Source of the DNA: Candidatus Microbacterium colombiense
GTDB lineage: Bacteria; Actinomycetota; Actinomycetes; Actinomycetales; Microbacteriaceae
Direction of reading: 5' to 3'
Assembly (NCBI GenBank): GCA_029203165.1
Contig: CP119308.1
Location: 310,001-374,000 of the forward strand
Length of the DNA stretch: 64,000 nt
Numbering within the stretch: the stretch's first letter is position 1; each line of letters starts with the position of its first letter. Under the pieces are notes generated by a model. The model had not been told where the DNA came from. It saw only the letters and a program-made list of their open reading frames with translations, and ran no database searches. Shown in pieces: positions 50,934 to 59,768 of this stretch. The translations under genes were made by a program, and so were the position numbers.

Positions 50934-53899
50934 CGACCGATACGCCGACGGCCTCTCACTCGACCTCGCTCGTTCCTCCGGCCCCGCCCCAGCTGACCGA
51001 GGCGGACGCCGTGCGGATCGCGGCGGACCACTTCGGCGTCGTCGGCGAGGCGCGCAGCCTCGGCAGTCATGAGGATCGCAATTTCCTGGTGACGGTCGGC
51101 GCCGAGAGGCTGCTGCTCAAGATCGCGAACCCCGTGACGTCGCTCGCCGAGGTGTCGGCGCAGTCTGCGGCGGCCGCGCACCTGTCGCGCACCGCGGTCG
51201 GGATCCGGGTGCCGCAGGCGAGAGCCACCACCGACGGGGAGGATGTCGCCCGCGTGCCCCACGCCGGCACGGTGCTGCACGTGCGCCTTCTGGACTTCCT
51301 CGACGGGGGCACACTGTCCGGGGGTGCGCACCTCGGCGCCGCCGCCGTCGAGGCGCTCGGCTCTCTCGCGGCCCAGGTCGATCTCGCCCTCGCAGACTTC
51401 GATGCCCCCGGGGTGGAGCGCCCGCATCAGTGGGATCTGCGTCAGTCCCGCGTGGTGCTACCCGAACTCTTCGCGCACCTCGACGATGCGGTGCTCCGGG
51501 GTCGCCTCGCGCAGATCGCGGAGCACGCCTGGGCGGCGCTGGAGCCGGTCGAGGACGAACTTCCGGTGCAGGCCGTGCACGGCGACCTCACCGACGACAA
51601 CGTGGTGTGGAGCGACCCCCGTCTCCGTGTTCCCGATGGTGTGATCGACCTCGGCGACCTCAACCGCACCTGGCCCGTCGCCGGCCTGGCGATCACGATC
51701 GCCTCCCTCCTGCATCACGAAGGGATCGACCTCCCCGCTGCCCTGCGCGCGCTGCGGGCCTACCATCGGGAGCGCCCGCTCACCGGGAGCGAGGCCGCGG
51801 CGCTCTGGCCGCTCGTGGTGTTGCGTGGCGTGCACCTCGTCGCGAGCGGACATCACGTGGTGACGCGTGAGCCCGACAACGCCTACGCCCGGGGGAATCT
51901 GCAGCAGGAGGAGCGGATCCTGTCGGCGGCGACATCGGTGCCCCTGGCTGTCGCGACGCGTCTCGTGCTGCGCGCGTTGGATCTTCCGGCACCCGTCGCC
52001 GACCTCCCTCGCCACGGCGCGTTGATGCCGGGGGTCCCTTCGGATGCCGTGGTCTCGGTCGACCTCTCGGCCGACAGTCCCGCCTTCGAAGACGGCACCT
52101 GGCTCGACCCCGCGATCGAGTCGTGGGTCGTGCGGGAGGCCCTCCTCTCCGACGCGCGCGCGGTGACGACCCGATTCGGCGAGGCCCGTCTGTCGCGGGC
52201 GTCCCGACATGCGCAGTCCGCCCCCGAGACGGTCGCGACCGGCGTCGACGTCTTCCTCGATGGCGAGGCCACCCTCGTCGCTCCCTGGAGCGGCATCCTC
52301 ACCCGGACATCGCGCGGGCTTGCGCTGAGGGATGCCGAGAGTGCGCGGAGCGTCCTCCTCGAACTGCTGGGCGCGACACCGATCGGTGGCCCGCTCGACG
52401 CGGAGGTCGATCAGGGGGATCGCGCCGTCGAACGGGGCGCGGTCATCGGGACCGCGCGTACTCGCGTCTTCGTCCGTGTCGTGCGCGATGCCGACGTGGG
52501 GGAAGCGTCGGAAGGCATCGTGCCGGAGTTCGTCCCGGCGGCTCTCGCCGATGCGTGGCTCGCCGTCGTGGCCGATCCGACGGCGCTGCTGCCCGGTCGC
52601 CCCTCTCCGGTCGAACGCGCGGATCCCGCCGAGCTGCTGGCCCGCAGAGGCGCGGTGTTCGCCGAGGTGCAGGAGCACTATTACGAGGCGCCCCCGGTGG
52701 TCGCCCGCGGATGGAAGCAGTACCTCATCGACACCGATGGCCGCGTCTACCTCGACATGGTCAACAACGTCAGTGCGGTGGGCCACGCGCACCCGCGCGT
52801 CGCGGCGGCGGCCGGCCATCAGCTCCGCACGCTGAACACCAACTCGAGGTTCCACTATCCGGCCGTCGTGGAGTACGCCGAACGGCTCGCAGCGCTGACC
52901 CCCGCCGCACTCGACACCGTGTTCCTCGTCAACAGCGGCTCCGAAGCGGTCGATCTGTCGCTGCGCCTCGCCCGCGCGGCGACCGGGCGACGTGATGTGC
53001 TCGCCGTCCGCGAGTCGTATCACGGGTGGACCGACCTCGCCGATGCGGTCTCGACCTCGGTGGCCGACAACCCGGCGGCCCTCGCGACGCGGCCGGACTG
53101 GGTGCACACGGTCGACGCGCCGAACGCCTACCGGGGCGTGCATCGCGGTGTCGAAGCCGATCGCTACGCGCATGACGCAGTCGCCGAGATCGAGCGTCTG
53201 GCCGCGAGCGGCCGTGCGCCGGGCGCGTTCATCGCGGAGTCGTTCTTCGGCAACGCGGGCGGTGTCCCACTGCCGGACGGCTACCTCGACGCCGTGTACA
53301 CCGCCGTGCGAGCGCACGGTGGTCTCGCCATCGCCGACGAGGTGCAGGTCGGGTTCGGGCGTCTGGGCGAATGGTTCTGGGGCTTCGAGCAGCAGGGCGT
53401 CGTGCCCGACATCGTGGCGGTGGCGAAGGCCATCGGCAACGGGCATCCGCTCGGGGCGGTCATCACGACGCGTGAGATCGCCGCGGCGTATCGCCGTGAG
53501 GGCTACTTCTTCGCGTCGACGGGAGGCAGCCCGCTCTCCAGCGTCGTCGGGTCGACCGTGCTCGACATCATCCGCGACGAGGGTCTGCAGGAGAACGCGC
53601 GCACGATCGGTGAGTACCTGCGTGAGCAGGTGCTCGCTCTGGGCAACCCGCTGATCGGCGCCGTCCATGGCTCCGGGTTATACCTCGGCATCGAGCTGGT
53701 AATCGATCAGACGACCCGTGAACCGGCGACGCCGGACACGGCCGGAGTGTGCGAGCGGATGCGCGACCTCGGCGTCATCGTGCAGCCGACAGGCGATCAT
53801 CAGAATGTGCTCAAGATCAAACCGCCGCTGTGTCTCGAGCGTGAGGATGTGGACGCTTTCGTCGCTGCCCTCTCCCGGGCGCTCGCGGGGGTGAGCTGA
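50930..53899 (+). CDS. Phosphotransferase - M23-like - class III aminotransferase fusion
   Basis: The 989-residue protein joins an APH/homoserine-kinase-II-type kinase (~20-340; HGDLTDDN from H217), a linker with an M23/lipoyl-like beta domain (~430-540), and a class III PLP aminotransferase (~555-985; NSGSEAVDLSLRLARA, K833 in AVAKAIGNGHP). Known relatives combine a kinase with an ethanolamine-phosphate phospho-lyase-type enzyme. A kinase followed by a PLP lyase or transaminase fits stepwise phosphorylation and removal of an amino alcohol or amine. Its ATG overlaps the MOSC fusion stop, so the two are translated together. Confidence 0.88.
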   Translation: MTTDTPTASHSTSLVPPAPPQLTEADAVRIAADHFGVVGEARSLGSHEDRNFLVTVGAERLLLKIANPVTSLAEVSAQSAAAAHLSRTAVGIRVPQARATTDGEDVARVPHAGTVLHVRLLDFLDGGTLSGGAHLGAAAVEALGSLAAQVDLALADFDAPGVERPHQWDLRQSRVVLPELFAHLDDAVLRGRLAQIAEHAWAALEPVEDELPVQAVHGDLTDDNVVWSDPRLRVPDGVIDLGDLNRTWPVAGLAITIASLLHHEGIDLPAALRALRAYHRERPLTGSEAAALWPLVVLRGVHLVASGHHVVTREPDNAYARGNLQQEERILSAATSVPLAVATRLVLRALDLPAPVADLPRHGALMPGVPSDAVVSVDLSADSPAFEDGTWLDPAIESWVVREALLSDARAVTTRFGEARLSRASRHAQSAPETVATGVDVFLDGEATLVAPWSGILTRTSRGLALRDAESARSVLLELLGATPIGGPLDAEVDQGDRAVERGAVIGTARTRVFVRVVRDADVGEASEGIVPEFVPAALADAWLAVVADPTALLPGRPSPVERADPAELLARRGAVFAEVQEHYYEAPPVVARGWKQYLIDTDGRVYLDMVNNVSAVGHAHPRVAAAAGHQLRTLNTNSRFHYPAVVEYAERLAALTPAALDTVFLVNSGSEAVDLSLRLARAATGRRDVLAVRESYHGWTDLADAVSTSVADNPAALATRPDWVHTVDAPNAYRGVHRGVEADRYAHDAVAEIERLAASGRAPGAFIAESFFGNAGGVPLPDGYLDAVYTAVRAHGGLAIADEVQVGFGRLGEWFWGFEQQGVVPDIVAVAKAIGNGHPLGAVITTREIAAAYRREGYFFASTGGSPLSSVVGSTVLDIIRDEGLQENARTIGEYLREQVLALGNPLIGAVHGSGLYLGIELVIDQTTREPATPDTAGVCERMRDLGVIVQPTGDHQNVLKIKPPLCLEREDVDAFVAALSRALAGVS

Positions 53900-53912
53900 C
53901 GCAACCAGCCTC

Positions 53913-53940
53913 TTGCGCACTTGTTCTGCATATATAGAAT
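53913..53940 (+). promoter_or_regulatory. Promoter of the PadR operon, probably leaderless
   Basis: TTGCGC (53913-53918), a 16-base spacer and TAGAAT (53935-53940); the ATG at 53947 falls where the transcript should start. A TTCT-N8-AGAA inverted repeat (53924-53939) covers the -10 and may be the PadR operator. Confidence 0.6.
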
Positions 53941-53946
53941 AAGCGC

Positions 53947-54270
53947 ATGGCGAAGCTGACACGGGTCACGGCACCCACCCTCGACGTGGTGCAGGTTCTT
54001 CTCGGGTCGGCCGAGCCGGTGTGGGGGCTCGCCCTCGCGAAGGCGGTCGAGCGCGCGCCGGGCACCGTGTACCCGATCCTGTCGCGGCTCGAAGACCTCG
54101 GGTGGCTCGTCGGCGAGTGGGAAGGTGATTCCGACCACACCGGTCCGCGCCGACGTTATTACCGACTCACCGACGAGGGCCGCGCCGAAGCCGCGGCGGT
54201 GATCGCCGCCCGTCAGCGTCGAGTGGTGACCGTGCCGAGCCCGCGCCTGGCATTCGGAGGCTCGGCATGA
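53947..54270 (+). CDS. PadR-family regulator
   Basis: The 107-residue protein has a PadR winged helix (residues ~8-80: LDVVQVLLG, APGTVYPILSRLEDLGWLVGEWE, RYYRLTDEGR) and a short C-terminal tail, so it may dimerise by its wing only. Its TGA overlaps the ATG of the next gene (ATGA), the usual coupling of PadR repressors with a membrane partner. Confidence 0.9.
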   Translation: MAKLTRVTAPTLDVVQVLLGSAEPVWGLALAKAVERAPGTVYPILSRLEDLGWLVGEWEGDSDHTGPRRRYYRLTDEGRAEAAAVIAARQRRVVTVPSPRLAFGGSA

Positions 54271-55271
54271 GCGCGGCGGAGACGCTCATCCGCGTCGCCG
54301 CCGGGTTCCTCCCGCGCGACCGACGGGCCGTGCGCCGTGAGGAATGGCTCGCCGACCTCGCCGGTGCCGAGGAGGTCGGCATCCCGCCCCGCCAGGTCGT
54401 GATCGGCGCTCTCGTCGCGGCGATCAGCGAAGGCGCGCGCTCGTGGCGCTCGTCGTTCACCCCTCGCCGCGCATTGGCGGTGGCGTTGATCGGCGCCGGC
54501 GTGCTGGTGGTCGGGGTTCCCGCGGCAGCCATCGCCGTCGCCATCGCGAACGACGCGCGGGGAGTCGTGACGGTCGAGGCCACCGAGTCCGGCGACCGGG
54601 AGGTGTTCTGGCGCGATTATCCCGGCATCCCGGAGCTCGATCCGGAGGACGTGCTCGACGGCCCGACGCTGGAGGAGGGTGAGGCGGATGGCCGGGAGCT
54701 GATGGCCGAGATCGAAGCGGCCCTCACGACCGAGTTCGGACTCGACTGGGCCGCAGCGCCGACGGGGAACGGCGATCAGGTCGCCTTCCCCGCGCAGAAC
54801 TACTACGGCGGGCCGTCGCTGCTGCAGGTGCTCAACGTGAGCGGCCGGCAGTCCACGAGCGTGCCGGCGACGTGGGCAGAGAAGGAGCGGATGCTGGGGA
54901 TCGTCGAGACCGTCGCGGCACGTCATGGATTCACGGATCTGACGCTCGATCACGACGCGTCGTACATGACCGCGGCCGACCGCATCGAGACGTTCGGCGC
55001 GGCGACCCCTGAGGAATCGGTGATCGTCTCGGGCATGCTCGAGGGCCCGACCGGACAGTGGATCATGTTCAGCCTGCAGGACTTGTCGCTCGATCAGGAC
55101 GGGCGCTTCACCGAGCAGGCGGAGGAGTCGGCACAGAACGGTTCGCTCCCGAACTCGATCTCTTTCATGTACGGCGCGAACGGGCTGCTGGCGAGCGCCG
55201 ATCGGGCGGAGTTCGAGAGCCGGCTCGAGCCGTACCGCGGGCTCGACCGCCCGGAGCCGCTCGAGAGCTGA
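54267..55271 (+). CDS. Membrane-anchored protein coupled to PadR
   Basis: The 334-residue protein has a cytoplasmic N-terminal region (~1-70, RDRRAVRREEWLADLAGAEE, like other PadR-linked proteins), one membrane helix (~72-95) and a large acidic extracellular domain (~100-334, DYPGIPELDPEDV). No enzymatic motif is seen. PadR pairs of this kind often respond to envelope stress; the role here is inferred. Confidence 0.7.
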   Translation: MSAAETLIRVAAGFLPRDRRAVRREEWLADLAGAEEVGIPPRQVVIGALVAAISEGARSWRSSFTPRRALAVALIGAGVLVVGVPAAAIAVAIANDARGVVTVEATESGDREVFWRDYPGIPELDPEDVLDGPTLEEGEADGRELMAEIEAALTTEFGLDWAAAPTGNGDQVAFPAQNYYGGPSLLQVLNVSGRQSTSVPATWAEKERMLGIVETVAARHGFTDLTLDHDASYMTAADRIETFGAATPEESVIVSGMLEGPTGQWIMFSLQDLSLDQDGRFTEQAEESAQNGSLPNSISFMYGANGLLASADRAEFESRLEPYRGLDRPEPLES

Positions 55272-55320
55272 CGCCCGTACGGGGTGGGTCTGCGGCAGTA
55301 CGGGTCTGCCGCATCCCCTC

Positions 55321-55436
55321 CTGAGAGGTCGCAGATGGTCGCATCCTGTCGGGCGAAGCGGCGATTCGTGCCACCTCACCCCTGGGTGGGGTCACAAGTG
55401 GTCGCCTCAGGATGCTCGAAGCGACCAGATGCGACG
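55321..55436 (+). repeat. Intergenic hairpin repeat, copy A
   Basis: About 116 bases recur at 60690-60805 in the same orientation. The outer arms GTCGCATCCTG (5') and CAGGATGC...GCGACC (3') are complementary, and the inner loop forms its own stem. It lies between the PadR operon and the siderophore permease stop. The remaining ~50 bases of this gap hold nothing else. Confidence 0.8.
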
Positions 55437-55487
55437 CCTCGCGGCGGGAGGGCGTCGTGAATGGGCGGCGCGCGGGCTGCCCCTCGA

Positions 55488-57620
55488 CTACTCGCGCATC
55501 CGACGCAGCAGCCACACGAAGTACGGGGCGCCCACGAGCGCGATCATGAGCCCCGCGGGCAGCTGCGACGGTGCGATGAGCGTGCGGCCCAGGGTGTCGG
55601 CGACCAGCACGAGGAGCCCTCCCAACACCATCGCCACGGGGATCACGCGTCCGTGGCGGGAGCCGACGAGCGTGCGGGCGAGGTGCGGGGCGACGAGTCC
55701 GACGAATCCCACCGTTCCGACGGCGACGACCGCCACCGAGGCGAGCACCGCCGCCAGCGCGAGCACGCCGAGCCGGGTGCGCTCGGGCGGAACGCCCAGG
55801 ATGCGGGGCGTGTCCTCGTCGATCGCGAGCAGGTCGAGTTGGCGCCGCATGCTCAGCAGGACCGGGATCGCGACGAGCAGCACGATGGCCACGGGCAGCA
55901 CGTCGGGCAGTGATCGCCCGTACGTCGTGCCGGAGAGCCAGGTGAGGATGCGCGGTGTCTCCCACGGGTCGGAGCGCAGCAGCAGGAAGGCGGTGACGGC
56001 GCTGATCGCATAACTGCATCCGATGCCGATCAGCACGAATCGGTCGGGCAGCAGCCCTCCGCGCCAGGCGAGCAGGGTGATGAGGCCGAAGGTCAGCAGG
56101 CCGGCCGCGATCGCGAAGGCGATGAGCATCAGGCGCCCACCGCCACCGATTCCCGTGGTCACGACGATGACGGCGCCGAGCCCTGCCCCCGCCGTGATGC
56201 CGAGCAACCCGGGTTCGGCGAGCGGATTGCGCACCGTCCCCTGCACCGCGACTCCGGCGAGGGCGAGGGCGGCACCGGCGAGCACGGCCGCCGCGATCCG
56301 CGGAGCGCGTTCATCGAGCGCGCGGGTGACGAGGTCGGGTGCCCCCTGCTGCAGCCAGAGCAGGATGTCGCCGGTGCGCAGCCACAGGCTGCCCGCCAGC
56401 AGCGCGACGACGATCGTGACGACCAGGGCCGCGATGGCGATCAGTGCGACGTTCACGAAACGCCGTCGGGTGCGCAACGTGGAGCGCACCGCACGGATCG
56501 CTCGGGCCGCCCCCGCGTCGCGCATGCGTAGAGCCAGGATGACGATGACGATGCCGCCGAGCAACGCGGTCGGGATGCCGGTGGGGATGGAGGTCGCACC
56601 CTCGGCGCCGAGGATCGCCCGCAGCGCGACGTCAGCGAGCAGGATGAGCAGCGCGCCCAGGAGACCGGCGGTCGGGATGAGGAAGATGTGGCGACGCAGT
56701 GCCGTGACGCGGTGCGCGAGCAGTCGCGCCAGCACCGGGGCGCCGAGTCCGACGAAGGCGATGGGGCCGGCGAGGGTGACGGCGGTGCTGGTGAGCAGCA
56801 CGGCGCACAGCACGGCCGCCCCACGCGTGGAGCGCACCGGAACTCCGAGCGACGACGCGGCGTCTTCGCCGAGTCCGAGCACATCGAGGCGACGCGAGAG
56901 GAGGAGGGCGATCAGCAGCACGGCGACGATCATCGGCGCGGCACGCAGCGAGGCGTCGAGGTTGAGCTGGCCGAGTGATCCGCTGCCCCAGGCGAACAGA
57001 CCGGTCGTGTTCTCCTTGAACAGGATGAGGAGCATCGCCGTGCCGGCATCCAGAGCCATCGCGATCGCGGATCCGGCGAGGATCAGACGCGTCGTGGTGG
57101 TTCCGGCCGCGCGGCCGGTGAGTCCGAGCACGAGGGCTGCCGCCAGCAGACCGCCAACGAAGGCCACGCCGCTCGAGGCCCACAGGGGCACCGACAGGCC
57201 GAAGGCGGCGACCGCAGTGAGGGCGAAGTAGGCGCCGGCGGTCACCGCGAGCGTGTCGGGTGAGGCCAGAGCGTTGCGCGTGACCGACTGCAGGAGCGCG
57301 CCGGCGACCCCGAGCGCGAACCCCACAGCGATGCCGGCGAGCAGTCGCGGCAGTCGCGAGCCGAGGAAGATGTCGCCGGCGGAGACGCCACCGACGCTGA
57401 CCTCCTCGCCGCGCAGGGCGCGCAGCAGGTCGGTGCCGCCGACTCCCGATGTGCCCTGGGTCAGGTGCCAGAGGCCGACCGCCGCCACTGCCACGACGAG
57501 CGCCAGCAGCAGGCCGAAGCCGCCGAGCAGGGTGCGGCGGGTGGTGACCGTCTCGCCGCCGACCGGCGTTCCGTTGTCGGAACGCCGGTCGGCGGTGGTG
57601 AGAGTGGTGGTCGTGGTCAC
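55488..57620 (-). CDS. Siderophore ABC transporter permease, fused FecCD pair
   Basis: The 710-residue protein holds two complete FecCD-type permease halves (~25-345 and ~375-710), about 18-20 membrane segments in all, as in FhuB. Each half has the SRLPRLLAG / ERAPRIAAA start-like motif and a GTVGFVGLVAPHLAR or GPIAFVGLGAPVLAR block. It imports ferric siderophores across the membrane. The GTG start overlaps the stop of the binding-protein gene (GTGA). Last gene of a three-gene operon. Confidence 0.93.
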   Translation of the reverse strand: MTTTTTLTTADRRSDNGTPVGGETVTTRRTLLGGFGLLLALVVAVAAVGLWHLTQGTSGVGGTDLLRALRGEEVSVGGVSAGDIFLGSRLPRLLAGIAVGFALGVAGALLQSVTRNALASPDTLAVTAGAYFALTAVAAFGLSVPLWASSGVAFVGGLLAAALVLGLTGRAAGTTTTRLILAGSAIAMALDAGTAMLLILFKENTTGLFAWGSGSLGQLNLDASLRAAPMIVAVLLIALLLSRRLDVLGLGEDAASSLGVPVRSTRGAAVLCAVLLTSTAVTLAGPIAFVGLGAPVLARLLAHRVTALRRHIFLIPTAGLLGALLILLADVALRAILGAEGATSIPTGIPTALLGGIVIVILALRMRDAGAARAIRAVRSTLRTRRRFVNVALIAIAALVVTIVVALLAGSLWLRTGDILLWLQQGAPDLVTRALDERAPRIAAAVLAGAALALAGVAVQGTVRNPLAEPGLLGITAGAGLGAVIVVTTGIGGGGRLMLIAFAIAAGLLTFGLITLLAWRGGLLPDRFVLIGIGCSYAISAVTAFLLLRSDPWETPRILTWLSGTTYGRSLPDVLPVAIVLLVAIPVLLSMRRQLDLLAIDEDTPRILGVPPERTRLGVLALAAVLASVAVVAVGTVGFVGLVAPHLARTLVGSRHGRVIPVAMVLGGLLVLVADTLGRTLIAPSQLPAGLMIALVGAPYFVWLLRRMRE

Positions 57621-58672
57621 TTACCGACGATGACGTCGACGAAGGCGTCGATCGCCTGCTCTCCCGAACGCGGTCCGCCGGCGCCCCAGACGCCAGGGGG
57701 GAACTCGAAGGCGCGGCCGTCCTTGACCGCGGGGAGCGAGGTCCAGATCGAGCTCTTCTCGAGCTCGGTGACGTAGCTCTCGGCCGTGCCGTCGTTCGAG
57801 TAGATGAGGTTCGCGTCGCCGACGGCGGTCAGCCCCTCAATGTCGGTCTGCGCGAGGCCGTACGCGGGGTCGACGCCGCCGCTGCCGTAGGACTCGTTGA
57901 TCTCGTTCGTCCAGGCGCCGGTCAGGCCCAGCTCCTCGCCCAGCTCGGTGAACAGCGCGCCCTCGCCGTAGGGGCGGATGACGACGTTGCTGCTCTCGAT
58001 CCAGCCGTCGAAGAACACGAAGTCGGTGGTGGCGAGGTCGGCATCCGCGACCTTCTCCTTGGCGTCGGCCAGGTGCTGGTCGAACTCGCTGAGCACCTGG
58101 TCTGCGCGCTCGGTGCGACCCGTCGCCTCGCCGATCAGCGAGAAGACCTTCTTCATGTTGGCGATCTGCCCGGTGCCGTCGGCCCCGATCGTCGCCAGCA
58201 CGGGGATGTCGCGCTCTTCGAGCTTCTTGAGCAGCTCGTCATCGGCACTGTATGCCTCGATGATGATGAGGTCGGGGTCGGTGCCGTAGAGCGTGTCGAG
58301 GTCGGGCTCCCCGCGCTCGCCCACGTCGGTCACGCTGTCGGGCAGCGTCTCGGCGCTGACGTACGTCGTGTAGTCGGCGGTGGATGCCGCGCCCACCGGC
58401 GTCACGCAGAGTGACAGCAGGTCTTCGGTCTGCTGCCATTCGAGTACGACGACGCGTTCGGCCGGCTTGTCGAGCTCGACGGTGCGGCCGAGGCTGTCGG
58501 TCAACGAGACCGGACCCGTGGAGGTCGTCGTGGTGTCGTCGGTGCAGCTCTGCGACGACACGGCGTCTGCGGTGTCGTCACCGGCGCTGACGTCGGTGGT
58601 GCCGCAGGCGGTCAGCGTGAGCGCGGCGATGCCGGCGACGGCGACGGCCGCGAGGAGGCGGGTGCGGGGCAT
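57617..58672 (-). CDS. Iron-siderophore ABC transporter substrate-binding lipoprotein
   Basis: The 351-residue lipoprotein has a lipobox LTAC (Cys at residue 23) and a TroA/FhuD-type fold with GRTVELDKPAERVVVLEW and a DPDLIIIEAYS block. It binds ferric siderophores outside the cell. It follows the ATPase gene by 12 bases and is translationally coupled to the permease. Confidence 0.93.
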   Translation of the reverse strand: MPRTRLLAAVAVAGIAALTLTACGTTDVSAGDDTADAVSSQSCTDDTTTTSTGPVSLTDSLGRTVELDKPAERVVVLEWQQTEDLLSLCVTPVGAASTADYTTYVSAETLPDSVTDVGERGEPDLDTLYGTDPDLIIIEAYSADDELLKKLEERDIPVLATIGADGTGQIANMKKVFSLIGEATGRTERADQVLSEFDQHLADAKEKVADADLATTDFVFFDGWIESSNVVIRPYGEGALFTELGEELGLTGAWTNEINESYGSGGVDPAYGLAQTDIEGLTAVGDANLIYSNDGTAESYVTELEKSSIWTSLPAVKDGRAFEFPPGVWGAGGPRSGEQAIDAFVDVIVGK

Positions 58673-58684
58673 GGAGGTGTCCTC

Positions 58685-59602
58685 TCAGGAACGTTCGGTG
58701 GCAGGGGGAGCGGCGGGGGTCGACTCGTGCAGCCGCGGGGTGTGGCGACTGACCGGATCGATCCGCAGCCGATGGGTGCGGGGGTCGATGCTCACATCGA
58801 CGCTCAGCTCGTAGGCGGCGCTGATGTTCTCGGCGGTGAGCACATCGATCGGGGCGCCCGTCGCCAGGATGCGACCGGACTTCATCAGGAGCAGGTCGTC
58901 GGCGACGCGCGCCGCGTGGTCGAGGTCGTGCAGCACGACGCCGACCGCGACGCCGTGGGTGTCGGCGAGGTCGCGGATCAGATCGAGAGTCTCGACCTGG
59001 TACCGCAGATCGAGGTGATTGGTCGGCTCATCCAGCAGTACGACGCCCGTCTCCTGCGCCAGGCAGGCCGCGAGCCACACGCGCTGCAGTTCGCCGCCCG
59101 ACAGCTCACCGGCCGCCCGCTCGGCCATGCCGTGCACGCCCGTCGCGCGGAGGGCCGTGTCGACCGCGGCTCGGTCCTGATCGCTCATCCCGGCGAAGCG
59201 GCGGCGGTACGGATGCCGCCCGAACGACACGACCTCGCGCACGCTGAGCCCCTGGGGGGCGACGCGCGACTGGGCGAAGAGGGTGACCTCCTGCGCGAAG
59301 TCGCGGGCGCGCAGCGTCGACACATCGCGTTCGTCGGTTGCGGCGCCGAGCACGACCTGTCCGCGGGAGAGCGGATGCAGCCGGGCGAGACCGCGCAGCA
59401 GGGTCGACTTCCCCGACCCGTTCGGACCGACGAGTGCGGTGACGCGTCCGGGCAGGAGCTCGACCGAGACGCCGTCGACGACCGGCTGCCGATCGAAGCC
59501 GAGGGTGAGGTCGTCACCGGAGAGTCGCGAGGGTGTGCGGGATCCCTCAGGGGAGGGCGAGCCGGTCTGCGCGGTGGCAGACGATCGGTGGGCAGCAGCC
59601 AT
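58685..59602 (-). CDS. Siderophore ABC transporter ATP-binding protein (FecE/FhuC-like)
   Basis: The 305-residue ATPase has Walker A GPNGSGKST, signature LSGGELQR, Walker B VLLDEPTNHLD and VLHDLDHAAR. First gene of the siderophore operon; a DtxR-like box lies 87 bases upstream. Confidence 0.94.
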   Translation of the reverse strand: MAAAHRSSATAQTGSPSPEGSRTPSRLSGDDLTLGFDRQPVVDGVSVELLPGRVTALVGPNGSGKSTLLRGLARLHPLSRGQVVLGAATDERDVSTLRARDFAQEVTLFAQSRVAPQGLSVREVVSFGRHPYRRRFAGMSDQDRAAVDTALRATGVHGMAERAAGELSGGELQRVWLAACLAQETGVVLLDEPTNHLDLRYQVETLDLIRDLADTHGVAVGVVLHDLDHAARVADDLLLMKSGRILATGAPIDVLTAENISAAYELSVDVSIDPRTHRLRIDPVSRHTPRLHESTPAAPPATERS

Positions 59603-59688
59603 GGAGGGAACCCTGCATCGGGAGACGGGAGGTGCAGGACCCGAGCCGCCGAGGCGGCTACGCAGGAGGCCGAGAGCGGCATCCGTTC

Positions 59689-59707
59689 TTAGGGTTACCT
59701 TGCCTCA
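59689..59707 (-). promoter_or_regulatory. DtxR/IdeR-like iron box
   Basis: The reverse complement TGAGGCAAGGTAACCCTAA matches 13 of 19 positions of the DtxR-box consensus TTAGGTTAGGCTAACCTAA. It lies upstream of fecE, as expected for iron repression. Confidence 0.6.
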
Positions 59708-59768
59708 CCAGGCTAGATCGAGGGTCGGTCGTCCGCAATGAACGCCCAACGCCACCCGATACGGCGTT

